From positions 26,476,635 to 26,540,634 of the forward strand of contig JAJKFL010000005.1 of NCBI GenBank assembly GCA_021186555.1: a stretch of 64,000 bases of DNA. The letters run 5' to 3'. The position numbers and the translations under genes were made by a program. The notes under the pieces are model-generated. The model searched no databases. It was not told where the DNA came from and worked only from the letters and a program-made list of their open reading frames with translations. This document shows positions 49,401 to 60,424 of the stretch, one piece after another; within the stretch, counting starts at the first letter, position 1; every line of letters starts with the position of its first letter. The DNA comes from Reticulitermes speratus (lineage: Eukaryota > Arthropoda > Insecta > Blattodea > Rhinotermitidae).

Positions 49401-52400
49401 GTCTCAGTTTGCATCTACTTATGCCCAGTGAGTAAATTTGTTATGAATTTTAGAAATTGCAGTTTTTTGTGATATGATAAAATGTGGTCGGGTAGGTGGT
49501 AGTAAAATTTTAAAAGAACATTCTGCCTGAAACTTTAAGACAAATATAGTGCCGTGTAAACTATAGTGTGTTACGTGGATCTTTCCCTACCATACGGTGT
49601 AGCTAGTTTAGGTTACAGATGGAGGAAATATCCCCACACTTAAAGGGTAGCAGCGGATGGACATAACAATACTCGTACATTGACTAATCGGTTGTGAACA
49701 GCCTAAGTACCTCGTTATCTGGCCTTGGAGATTGGTGAGGGCTGTCAACTCACGTAAAACTCCAATATGTTATGAAGTGTTTCTGTTAATTTTAAGGCCT
49801 AGGATTAGATGGACTGATAGTATTAAAATGTACCTTTATCTTAAGGGAATACGGGTGTTTGGACTGGACTAATTCTACTGATTATACTACACGCATCAGT
49901 GGCGTGTTCATATATGCGAGGTAGGAAACGCATGAGGTCCACGAAAACTAGAAAATTGCTTGGAGTTAAATTCAAAACCTTCACCTATTATAAATACGTT
50001 TGTGTTAAATAAAACCCTATGTGAATAAGACAGTAATTACATCTCTTTTGTGTCTCTTGTTATCACGTTTCACTATGCTATCAAGTCATTGTTCTCATAT
50101 TATCTTCTGTAATCTGTGTTTCCACTTACGTTGTAGCCAAACCACCAACACCCTGGAAGATATCTTTCCTTTCTATCATACGGTAATATTCTGCACACTG
50201 TATGTTATCTCTTACGGGCCATGGTCCTTCGTTTCTGAATACCTAAACATATTAATACGGATATTAACAGTCTTTGTCACTTTGTTAATAGCTTAGAGAC
50301 ATATTTTTATGTAATAACATTCGAAAATTCCATAACTGCTGTTTAATAACCTTTATCTCCGTTACAAACATCAGTCTCTGAAAATGTGAGGCCGTTATCA
50401 CTTTTCATCCTTCAAATATGACATCTCTTTGAGTTCTGTGATACGATTCTTAAGTAAATCATAACACGTTGTTCCAGTCGGCATTATTTAAGTAACTCAA
50501 AATGTATATGATTAAGCTTAAGTAACTCAAAATTCAAATGATTTCACTTGTGTGAATCAAAATGCAACTTCTTGTACACTAATAAAATTAGTTCCCTTGC
50601 CTACTGAAACAACTTTGTGTATTTTAATGGAAAAATCATTCTTTACTGTTGGTTATCATTCTTGATATCATGACTCTTCATGGTTCACTGCTAATTCTAT
50701 CTGAACGAAGAGATGACATTTCTGATATTCAAATTGAGAGAGTAAAGCACATTATAAGAACTGTGGTGTAAGTGTGGAATGGTACATTCGTAAATCTGAT
50801 AGCAAAAGTTCAATTTTACCCTACATCAGTGTAATATTGCCTTTCATGTGATGGTCATACACGTCTTCAAGTGCTTGCTTTCACTCAGAATTTATAAAAC
50901 TGGAAGAAACGTACGGACTTCTATGTACATAAAATTGCACTTGTACTTTCTTTGGAAGAACGTACGTGTCGTACTTTATACGCTGATACAGCATTAAGTG
51001 TAAAGGGGTGGTCCAAATATAAGTTACAATGCACGGATTGTCGTTACAAATAGTCTTAGGCTGATCGGATTTGTTGCAAAGCAGTTGGTTATAATCATTT
51101 GGCAAAAATGCTTTGAAGCTCTTAACTTTGCACGACATGTGTGGTGACGGGTATCAGTTAAACACGGCTACTCAACTGGAACAGCGTTCTAAGAACAGAT
51201 CCAGTAAGTAATTCGGTTTTATAAGGCAAAGGATATGTCTGCAGCAGAAATTGATCGTCAGCTGGTCGACGTTTACGGGGAAGATGTGATGAGTCGGCAG
51301 ATTATGGACACAAGGTATGCACACTTTTCAACGGGACGAATCATTACGGACGACTGTGAGAGAAGCGGCAGACACACAGCAACAAGCACGCCAGGCAAAA
51401 AGACACGTGTGAAAACGCAGTTCTCGAAACAGAAATATTAATGTCAGTGAACTCCAACACGACTTGAGTCTGTCACATGGAACGTTTGTTAGGATCACTC
51501 AGGGCTTAGGATTCCACAAGGTGTGTGCGCGATTGGTGCTGCGAGTGCTGTCGAACTATCGGAAGACCACAGGCGCAAAGGATGGTTTGTGCCCTCTCAG
51601 TCCTGCCATGCAGTTCTCGATCGCAGTTACACTGCGCTCTAGACGTCGGTTTATCAGAATATCCTGGATGAAGCGTGTAAGAGTGGGATGGAAACGTCCT
51701 GGGCCCCCTCGATTGAAGAATTTAAAGATTGTGAAGACGGCAGGCAAAGTGATGGCCAACCGTGTTTTTGGGGCCATAAAGGTGTGCTGTGTTAGACGTC
51801 ATGCAACAGGGAACAACAATCAATGCAGGTGCATGCTGTACGACACTGTTACTGTTAAGTGCTGCCATTAAACGAAAACGCCTAGGCTGTTTACGAAAGG
51901 TGTTTTTCAGTAACGAATATTTTAATATTCCGTCTAATACAAATATGTATGTTTTATTTAAGAACAGCAACATGTTTCGGTGTTTTGGTTTTGCATGACA
52001 ACGCTCGGCCGCACAGTGTCAACGCTGCTTGACAACTCCTACAGCGCTTCCGGTGGGAGATCTCGGAACATGCGGCGTACAGCGCTGTTCTGTCACCGAG
52101 CGCCTACCATCTGTTTTCTCCTAAAAGATCATCTTGGCGGCCACAGACTTCAAGGTAATGACGACGTAAAAACAGTTGCGATACGGCGGTTGCAATTGCA
52201 GGACATGGACTACTATCAACAGGAAATCGGAAAGTTAGATGTCCGATATGACAAATATCACAATCGTGGTGGGGACTACGTCAAAAGTAAAGTGGCAGTC
52301 GTAAATATGCATTATATTGTTTTTGTTAGAACAAGAAATGGATAGTTCATAATACACGACTAGTAAACTTATTTTCGGACCACTTCTCCTGCGTAACTAT

Positions 52401-55400
52401 AATCTTGATGATTAAGCGATAGTCTTTGCATGTAAACACTTACCTTTTCTATTTCATTAGGATCGAAGACCATCACCATGGTTTTGCCACCTGGCAATCC
52501 ACTGATCTTCATGATCGTACCATATTTTTCATGAAGAATTTTGTGGTATGTTTCATCTATAATGCGGTGTAAGTCACCTTAAATTTAAAGTTAAATAATT
52601 CGTTAATTTAACAGGTAAATAAATCTAACAAAAAGAGATGAAAGATTTTAGGGCCGTTCGCAAAGTTGCGAAAAGCGACAATTAGCTTCGTCATGTCTGT
52701 CAGTCTGTCTGTATGTCTGTACGCTGTCTGTCCGTCCATCCGCATGGAACAACTCGGCTCTCACTGGAAGGGTCTTCGTGAAATTTGAAGCTTGATTATT
52801 TTTCGAAAATCAATCGAGAAAATTCAAGTTTCCTGCCAAGAATAACGGGTACATTATATGAAGACGCATGTACATTTATGATAATATCTTGCTGAATTCT
52901 TTTTAGAATGAGAAATGTTTCAGACAAAAGTTATAGAAAAAATCAAAACGCAATTTTATGTTCAATAACCTTTTTCCGAAAATCGTACCCTTTATGAGAT
53001 AATGTGGAGAAATATGGTAGAACCGGACAGGCCACAGATGATAATATTATACGGAGCATGCGCTTTGCGAGCTGGGTAACTATGGCTACAAACACACACT
53101 TAGAATATGTGATACTTATTGCTCTTCCATGGCAAAAATGGTTACGTGGACGCGCCTCTGTGTTATGTTATACGTACATTATCTGTCTTGTTAGTGTCTA
53201 GCATTTAAACGACATTATATTTTAGTTAGTAGGAAAGGTATACATACTTAAAATCGCACTCACTTTATACTGTTTATTTTGTATTCCTATTAATACCAAC
53301 TTATAATCCGCAAATTTCATTTTTGTATCTACTCTATCACCACGAAATATGGTGTGGCAATAGATTCTCAAATACACACTTCTTTCCTTACATTTTATGT
53401 CTCATACAAACATGTTGTTGGTAACATAGTCTTCCAGTCTAAGAAATTTAATTGGCAATAATTAATGAACCATTTGAGTTAGACTTGTGAAACTTTATGT
53501 CGAGATATATCGTAGTAAACATGTTTACAAATTGTCTTTTAGATGGAAACCCTTGTTTTTAACAGTTTACGTAGGGACTGTGTGATAACAGATATGAAAA
53601 TATTAGTGTGTGAGGGTCTGAAATGGATAAATCTGGCTGGCGACAAGTTCGAATTATGATACGTTATAAACGGAAGCAGTGAAGCTTCATGTTTGTGAAA
53701 GGCAAAGAATTTCTTTATCAGTTGAACGGCTGATAGAAACTGAACAATATTCCGCTCTCTCTACGTGCAGGGGCCATCTAAATTCAGTGTTATTTTTTGT
53801 CGATTCGTAAAAGCCGGAAATACATATGCCCAAAACTTTTCTTGTAGAGTTTTTCAGAATTATCAAAGTCCACTTAATGGGTTAAAAGGCGTGATCTGCA
53901 CAAGGACATATATATATTGCGTGTTTGTTTCATGCGTGTCTTGAATGCAACAAATAATCTTTCGTAGAAGGTCTAACCTTGGGATTTCTCTTTACCTTTA
54001 CTATCTCTCATTAAGCTTGACGATACTGTCAGTAAACACACCTGTTCCAAGGATTCAGTTTCATATCATCATTGCTAAATTAATTAGAAGATTTGTCTTG
54101 CTTACAAGACTGCATGTACATGGCAAGTTGATAGGGACAGTATTACTATGGCTGTAATTCCGAACAATGCTAGTAGAAAGCAATATACCGCGCTTTAGAC
54201 TAGAGTGTGGCGTAATTGTATTTTGCATATGTAAATAGATGACTGTTAATATAAGAAACCAAATTATGTATGACAAAAATAAAATATTTTATCATTCTTA
54301 AACAAAGGCTGAGTTCATTTTTTTTAGACATTCGATGGAGATTAAGAATACGAATAATTCAGTCCATCAGACACATGAACATTTAAATCCACTATGTTAT
54401 GCTTTCGGTTCTAAGATCTTTGCTTGTAATGCGTAGGTGAAGTGTAATGAGTGGACTGATTTCACATTATTCAGGACAGGATCCAGTAAAGATAATGTGA
54501 ACATCCTAATGAAACTTCCGTTTATATAAAAGTGCGGAAACTTCTTGATTTTGTGAGCTATTATTAGTTTTGCAAGAAGAATTCTGCATTTTGGACTTAG
54601 TTCGTATGTTGGTTATTTAGTCAAGAAAATATAGGCAAATCAAACTTGCAATTATTTTCACATTTCTCTCTTCATGTACGCAAGTATATTTCGGTGTATA
54701 ATCATCTCCTTTATTAACCATTTAAAGGCAGAAATTAATCCGAATTTCAGTTTAAAAAGATCAGTCCATACTGCGCAGTAAACACTTTCCACTTGCAATA
54801 TAAGACCAGTTTGTTGATGCTGTATACAGAATTAATTGCTGTTCTGAAATCTATACAAACACAGGAATGTATTCCGTGGGCTGATTGCGGAGGCTTTGAA
54901 TGTTCAGCTTGGTGGTACCTAAAGTAATTACCGGGCTTTAAGGGTTAAAGTGTGTTGGTTACATTATGACGACTAATCTTCCAGATTCTTGTCTTCTTGT
55001 AAATAGTGTTACATAATACGAATTCTGTGTTAAAGTTAGAAAAGCTTTAACGTGTTCATGAAAAATGCTCTTATATATAGACGAACACATATTCTTTAGC
55101 GGTTGCGTTCATCTGTGTTGTAAGGGCAAGCCAGAAAAATATATATAACTTTTGTCCTACAAGTGGGCCTGACAATCTGTCACTCAAACTGCGGCAAATA
55201 TAATAACCATGTGGATATCACGCAGTGAGTTCTCAAAGAAAATCGTAAACGTTTCATCAGGCGTACGGCTTTCGTCCAAGACATGGATTTCCAATCTTTT
55301 TATGGCAAAGAACCTCACCCCTTATTGTGGGCTGTTTTGCGGGCCGCACTTGAAAAAATATAATAATTGGTACACCTAGCCGCCTAAACTATTTTGTGAT

Positions 55401-56491
55401 TTTTATAGTACGTACACAATTTACAGTGTGGTCGGGGGCTGCATAACACAACCTGGCAGGCCTCGTAAAACTGTACTTGTAAGGAGTGTAAACATTTTCC
55501 AAATTCGTTTTATCCAGTTTTTATACATCATTCGTTTTTATGGTTATCTACGGCAAATACAAATCGATTATTGCCGAACGAATCACACTGCACAGTCGTG
55601 AATGATTTTCCCTTACATTTTCTTTAGTATTCATAATGTCAATAATTTCAACGGTATAAAATGTGCCATAATTATTGCTATATTTTATTTGTATTGTAGA
55701 TTTTTTCGCATGTTCACGTAAATCGCACTTTAGTTTTGCCATGCCTGTCCTTTTGTCTGTCACTGCATATATGAAATCGGCGCCAGCTGGAAGAATTTTC
55801 GAGAAATCCGAAGTTGAAAACTTTTATAAAAAATATATCGAGTATTTCCAAGTTTCTTTGTAATCGTGTGAAAACATCGGACACTTTGCATGAAGACAGT
55901 ACTTTTACACTTCTGACGGCTACGAGTTGCTCAACAGTACAAACAATAACTCACTGTTGGATTGCCATGAAAACAGTGGTTACGTGAAGAAGCAAGTAGT
56001 GTTGCGCTCTGTAGACAGTTCCTGTCTGTATATAATATACTGCACTGCACCGTCATGTAAAGTAGGAACTATTTTTAACCTATAGGTGCCCAAGCTAAAT
56101 TATCTCCACTATTTTACTATAAAATATTCAATAATAAACATTATAAAAATTCTCTTGTCTATTTACGATGATGAAACATAAGGCCGATGGATAGAACACA
56201 TTTTTTCTACATGGTTTCACTTTGTCGATGTGCCTTTAACGGAGTAACCAAACAATAAGGTACCTTACCAATATATGGAATAAATCTCCAGACATTCCCT
56301 ATTATAGGCAACGGCTTTGGCCCTGGCATGTCTTTGAATGGCTTAGCGTAATCCCACTCCTCCGGTCTGGCCTCCGTGAAGGTCACGGTGCTGTTACATC
56401 TCTTGAGCACAAGCGCACTAACATTGCGCAACACTTGCTGTTGGCCCTCTGCGATCAGACAGCAGCTCACACGAAAGCCCCTCTGCATCAT
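37300..56491 (-). CDS. Mitochondrial-clan cytochrome P450 (CYP12-like), copy 2, complete, 11 exons
   Basis: Paralogue of copy 1 with the same structure. Exons (5' to 3'): 56491-56269, 52577-52444, 50242-50130, 48478-48362, 47942-47866, 45966-45765, 42733-42571, 41086-40917, 39517-39439, 39154-38948, 37410-37300; 1596 nt, 531 codons plus TGA. One extra Glu in exon 3 explains the length. All motifs are kept: PGPKP, WxxxR, AGIDTTS, ExxR, PERW and FGFGPRMCIG. About 50 residues differ from copy 1, including Gly for Trp just before AGIDT. Same inferred role: matrix monooxygenase, probably xenobiotic or secondary-metabolite substrates (family inference). No frame break or lost splice site was seen, so it is predicted functional. 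Confidence 0.93.
38948..39154 (-). CDS. P450 copy 2, exon 10 (haem loop)
   Basis: TSILFPNLMMSKLETF to LVMK. Haem loop FGFGPRMCIGRRFAE unchanged; seven substitutions elsewhere. Confidence 0.97.
39439..39517 (-). CDS. P450 copy 2, exon 9
   Basis: MSAITVGNQRQT to DYQVPKG, one residue different from copy 1 (S to T). Confidence 0.93.
40917..41086 (-). CDS. P450 copy 2, exon 8
   Basis: Only two residues differ from copy 1 (DQ to EI in the J region). Keeps KETMR. Confidence 0.94.
42218..42364. repeat. Three-copy tandem repeat of about 48 bp, intron 7 of copy 2
   Basis: ACTGCGTGAACATAATTTGG to CTGTTGCTAT occurs three times with small changes; unit 1 has one copy near 21,513-21,560. Confidence 0.8.
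42571..42733 (-). CDS. P450 copy 2, exon 7
   Basis: FSLKHINQAMVRL to DMMGAGIDT. The acceptor TTTTCAACAG is strong and fixes the exon start for both copies. Gly replaces Trp before AGIDT. Confidence 0.93.
43163..43188. repeat. GAT microsatellite, intron 6 of copy 2
   Basis: About eight GAT units; the matching site in unit 1 near 22,288 has about four, then interrupted. Confidence 0.8.
44455..45640. other. Unit 2-specific stretch in intron 6
   Basis: About 1.2 kb with no match in unit 1, where 165 bp with a hammerhead-like module stands instead. No coding capacity or terminal repeats recognised. Confidence 0.6.
45765..45966 (-). CDS. P450 copy 2, exon 6
   Basis: 202 nt, same GTGCGT donor as copy 1. 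Eight substitutions fall in the middle (DAVQVQFDSFHKLEFGVPV), the F-G region. Confidence 0.88.
47866..47942 (-). CDS. P450 copy 2, exon 5
   Basis: 77 nt, IRQIRGENLEMPDDF then NNELCKWGLE. Same borders and phase as copy 1. Confidence 0.92.
48362..48478 (-). CDS. P450 copy 2, exon 4
   Basis: QGEEWQNFR to NDFIK, same 38 full codons as copy 1. The preceding split codon gives Thr instead of Asn. Confidence 0.95.
50130..50242 (-). CDS. P450 copy 2, exon 3
   Basis: VFRNEGPWPVRDNIQCAEYY to GVGGLAT, 113 nt. It has one extra codon (Glu, in RMIERKD) and about eight substitutions in 36 residues, the most changed exon. It covers the B-C loop, where SRS1 lies in P450s. Confidence 0.92.
51003..52391 (+). 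mobile_element. mariner DNA transposon, decayed, in intron 2 of copy 2
   Basis: Orthologue by duplication of the element at 29,093. Its N-terminal part is in better shape (VYGEDVMSRQ is open), while the first catalytic Asp region is frame-broken. Inverted repeats at 51,005-51,027 and 52,363-52,389. Confidence 0.87.
52444..52577 (-). CDS. P450 copy 2, exon 2
   Basis: DLHRIIDETYHKILHEKYG to VFDPNEIEK, 134 nt. Eight of 44 residues differ from copy 1. The donor continues straight into intron sequence without the SINE found in copy 1. Confidence 0.93.
52645..53165 (+). repeat. Dispersed TCTG-bearing repeat, full-length-like, intron 1 of copy 2
   Basis: Longest copy here. Its right end ACGCGCCT inverts to AGGCGCGT of the family start, suggesting short terminal inverted repeats as in a MITE. 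No coding frame. Confidence 0.65.
54042..54558. other. Unit 2-specific stretch in intron 1
   Basis: About 520 bp inserted in unit 2 or lost from unit 1 (breakpoint near 32,390) between GTCAGTAAACACA and GAGCTATTATTA. No element recognised. Confidence 0.6.
55695..55990 (+). repeat. Related dispersed repeat, intron 1 of copy 2
   Basis: Unit 2 counterpart of 33,630-33,925. Confidence 0.45.
56269..56491 (-). CDS. P450 copy 2, exon 1
   Basis: Starts MMQRGFRVSCC; four residues differ from copy 1 (R to Q, two A to T, I to M). Same length and GTAAG donor. An upstream ATG at once meets TGA and lies before the initiator. Confidence 0.9.
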
Positions 56492-56493
56492 CT

Positions 56494-56540
56494 CGTGAAC
56501 ACTGACTGTCACATCAGAGTTGCAGTGCGTATATAGGCCA
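56494..56540 (-). promoter_or_regulatory. P450 copy 2 core promoter: TATA box and initiator
   Basis: TATATA at 56530-56535 and TCAGT at 56501-56505 with its A at 56503, 32 bases apart; leader of 12 nt. Sequence between the two elements has diverged from copy 1 while the elements stayed, which supports function. Confidence 0.7.
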
Positions 56541-56999
56541 GAGAGGACAAGTTGCTTTATCTTCCTAAGTAATTGTCATAATGATCCGTCAGCATGAGCA
56601 AGCAATTTTACAAGTGTGTTTTGCCAAGTTAGTGTTATCATCTTTATCCTACATGATTAAGCGAAAAATTGCTTGTAACGTAACCGGGTTTGTCAGTATT
56701 GTTGACAGAAATTGCTTAATAATTGTGACTGTACAGAAATTGCATATATTTGTTTAGCTTCCATATTGTACACGTAGTTAGGACGATATTACCTAGTCTA
56801 TAAATTATACGACTTAGTAGTAGTTACTGTTGATGATTCTCTCTCTCCAGTTCCTTACACTGGTATTCCAAGTCAGATATTATACAAAGCGAAAACAAAT
56901 TTGCAAACAAGCTCCCTATAATTTTATTCCTTTTTAAACAAAAATTTAAAATATTATACAACATATAGCCTTGCATGGCACTTGCAATAGCTCAAGGTA

Positions 57000-57381
57000 T
57001 CAAATGATCTTTCCCCGGGCGTCTCGTACAGTAGCATTGTCGTGTTCAACCACTGTCTGGTATCTTCCTATACAATACATGACCTCCGTCATCTGAAACG
57101 CATCCTCTGCCTCACAGCTACAGACACACCTTGAAGCAGCAGCAGTAGAACAGTTTCCAAAAAATGACATATCGTTGTGCAGACAACCTATCAGGTATCG
57201 GACTGGAGCCCATGGCAATGTCCCGGACGATAACAATCCAAACGTTCACGCTGCAGATATCTCGATACCCACGTTCTGGGATAGCATGTGGGTTATTCCG
57301 TACCAGGAGGTACGAGTAGGTCTAACTCTTACGCACATTAAACACATTCTTACCTGTGAAACATGTTTCGTATGTCCGTAG
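57000..57381 (+). pseudogene. Possible LINE C-terminal relic
   Basis: A short frame ending EVRVGLTLTHIKHILTCE resembles the RIGHTRLTH motif near the end of jockey-like non-LTR retrotransposon proteins. Nothing else of a LINE is recognisable around it. Weak evidence. Confidence 0.3.
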
Positions 57382-57559
57382 ACAGTTGTGTAAAAGGAGC
57401 TCATCCGTAGCTTCCTGACATCTTAGTCAGCTGCAAAATTACATCCGTTCAGGACGGTCGTCTGTTAAAGGATGTGCAGGAAGTCTCATGTTAATCCAGG
57501 AAGTGTCGTTGCATGACAATAAGTTTATGTGTGGTGTTCTATTGTGGGGCCAATTTTCT

Positions 57560-58050
57560 TTTTATAGGCGCGTTTGCAAAATGGCGAAAAGCGACTATTA
57601 GCTTCGTCATGTCTCTCCGTCTGTCCGTCCGTCCTTCCGCGTGGAACAACTCGGCTCTCACTCGACGGATTTTCGTAAAATTTGAATTTGAGTATTTTTC
57701 GAAAATACGTCAGTAAAATTCAAGTTTCATTAAAATCTGACAAGAATAACGGGTACTTTACATGAATACGTATGTACCTTTATGACAATATCTTGCTGAA
57801 TTATTCTTAGACAAAAGTTGTAGAAAAATCAAAACACGCATTTTGTGTTCAATAAATTTTTTTCCGAAAAATCGTGCCGTTTGTGAGATAAAGTGGAAAC
57901 ATATGGTAGATGCAGACAGGCCACAGACGGCAATATAATACGGAGCACTCTTTGCGAGCTGGATAACAAGAGCCACAGACACATACTTAGAATATGTAAT
58001 ACTTATTGCTTTTCCACGGCTACAATGGTTACTACGAACGCGCCTCAATC
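57560..58050 (+). repeat. Dispersed TCTG-bearing repeat, spacer copy
   Basis: From AGGCGCGTTTGCAAAATGGC at 57,566 to AACGCGCCT at 58,045; includes the CCGTCTGTCCGTCCGTCC run and GGATTTTCGTAAAATTTGAA. Lies between units 2 and 3. Confidence 0.65.
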
Positions 58051-59199
58051 TTACGTTTATACGTACAATGCCTGTCTTGTTTAACCATAAATTGACACCG
58101 ATATGTTAAACACATTTTGACACCATTTGTGCCAGGGTGATATGCTTCTTAATTAAGTTCTGTTCTTTGCTTGCAGACTGTTTTGGTGATAATAACAAAC
58201 AAGTGATTGGCATCTCCTCATTCGTTTGATATGATCCGCGTGACTTGTTGTTTGGCATGAAGTGTACAGTAATCCTCGCTCCAAATTTGTATGAGAAAGG
58301 ATTCATAATGTGATGTTTTTAATTTCACTAGCAGAACTTCAATGCTCCATTGCCCATTATCTTTGTTAAATGTGACCAGTGTGTGCAAGTCGAAACCAAT
58401 TCAAGTACCTTTCTGAATACGGTTAGTAAAACCCAATATCAACTGCGATATATATATTACACCATGACCTTCCACAGCCTTCTTTAATTATTGCAATAAA
58501 GATAATATAATTAGCTTCAGTACGTTCATCTACAACGTACGGACCCTAACTGCAAATAGAAAAGCTGTAGGAAGTGACAAACGACATTTGACAGATAAAA
58601 TAATGACCTGTGTCATGATGTGCTGCGTTTTGTGGCGCTCTCTGGCTGTTACAACATTTTACGTGTTTTTATATGTTTCTGTAAATTTTTTATGGTGTTC
58701 GTAAATTTCTACCCTCATATACTTTAAAGTAAGGGATATTGGTGCATTCCGAATTCGGTTAAAAATATACCAGACACATTGCATGTAGGCACGCTGGCGT
58801 TTACGTGACCGTCTTGAGCACATTCCTTAAATGGTTATATGGAATCATATCATGTTTGTAACAAAATTGTAGAAAACCTAAAACACAAAATCGATGTCCA
58901 CTGCATTGTTTCCGGAATACATACGTACATACATACATTCCATGGATCCATAAGTCTGTCGAAATGACAACTGGATGTGGAATATGTCATAATATACAAA
59001 TATACAGCTATACAGACTATAGAATTTTGCATTTCAACATTATAAACTAAAACTTACGGTTATAGATATAACTGAAGAAGAGTTGTTACTGTGCCTTTAT
59101 ATTTTCTAATTTGTATGTTAAATTGGTCTTCCGAACACATGCAAAGACTGTCGAAATATCTTATTGATTAGCAAATTAAACGAAGCATTCTATAACCTC

Positions 59200-59520
59200 T
59201 TTTTTTCTGGGGTTGGAGATTGATTTTTACGGCGCTGTCAGTAATCAGGCTATATAGCGTCGAATGATGGGATGATTCACAAATGATGAACTGCAGTAAC
59301 ACAGGCTACAAAGCGTTGATGGGAAGATGATCCCTGGACCACAAATTGGAAAGTATTTGGCAGGAAGGAGTCGTGGCCTAATCGAGACGCTATGTCGGTG
59401 TTTGACTAGAAGGTCTAAGGAAACACCGAAATACATCAATGTGGATAGGCATTGTCTGGTCCAGTACTCGAACCAAGCATCCCCCGAATACAAGTGTACA
59501 ACAGCACCGGTATACCGTTA
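59200..59520 (-). mobile_element. Old tRNA-derived SINE, unit 3
   Basis: Diverged counterpart; head GGTATACCGGTGCTGTTGTA and B-box-like TGGTTCGAGTACTGG remain. It anchors the left end of the third unit. Confidence 0.5.
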
Positions 59521-60314
59521 CGCTATTACAGATTTTATACTTTTTAAGATTTTATCTGTGATCAAGTGTATGCAAGCAGTATTTAGTTCCAAATTCAGTG
59601 TGAGTGAAAAAAGTTCTACAAAGAAAATTTACGCAATGAATTTGGGTAAAGGTTAAAGTACTACAGTATTGGTTCCCAGCAGTGTAGTTTTTTTTTGTCG
59701 GTTAATCAAGTCCGTCCTTTAATAACCTATATTTATTCCTTAAAAGAGAGAACATTAATGTAATGAGACCATCGTATTTTCAGTGTTTGTGTGTCTGCCA
59801 TTTATTTGTGAATCAGATGCACAAATTTTTACGAAACTTTGAGCCTGTGCTATTGGAGCCTACCCACACATCATACTTTATGTAATTTATTAAATCAGTA
59901 ATAACAACATGGCGACGTTCAAACTTTTCAACTGAAAAGTAGATTTTTATTATTCCTGCTTGGGGAAAACAATCTCTCGATTTTAGATCTGTTGCTATGA
60001 TAAAGGATAACGACTGACTACTCGGTGAAGGATTTTTTGTAGTGCAGACTGGCAGTAAATTGCCATATTATTTACTGTGTAAACGTCTTACATTTATTTC
60101 TTCCAGTAACAAAAGAAGTCTGCATGGGCTATTCTCTGAACTTACTTGTTTTCATATGTGATGTTCATCAAATTTAATTCTTTGAACTTTGTCACACATA
60201 ATATCGCCAACGAACTGCACTCCTTTTACTGTCTCTGACGTATCTCAATCTCTTGAATCACCTGAAATCTTCAAAGTCTGTCACAGATGACAACAATACA
60301 TTAACTGGATCCTT

Positions 60315-60424
60315 TCAGCACTCTCTGTCAACCATTTTGAACTTCAGTGGTGATGCAGGAACGTGGAACATTTTATTCGCGAACTTCATTTCATAGTTAT
60401 ATTCAATATGAAGTTACGAATAAT
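60315..60424 (-). pseudogene. P450 copy 3, exon 11, frameshifted
   Basis: 110 nt against 111. IIRNF is readable, one base is lost where the others encode TV, and EYNYEMKF to DREC then follows in another frame. Confidence 0.85.

Larger units (their letters stand above)
34638..56704. repeat. Tandem duplication unit 2 (about 22.1 kb)
   Basis: Contains P450 copy 2. Similarity to unit 1 stops abruptly near 56,704 after CAGTATTGTT. The junction and both outer edges share ATTGT, suggesting a short-homology breakpoint rather than recombination between long repeats. Confidence 0.88.
56705..59119. other. Spacer between P450 units 2 and 3
   Basis: Upstream sequence of copy 2 beyond the duplicated part, with one TCTG repeat and the possible LINE relic. 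No gene recognised. Confidence 0.55.
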
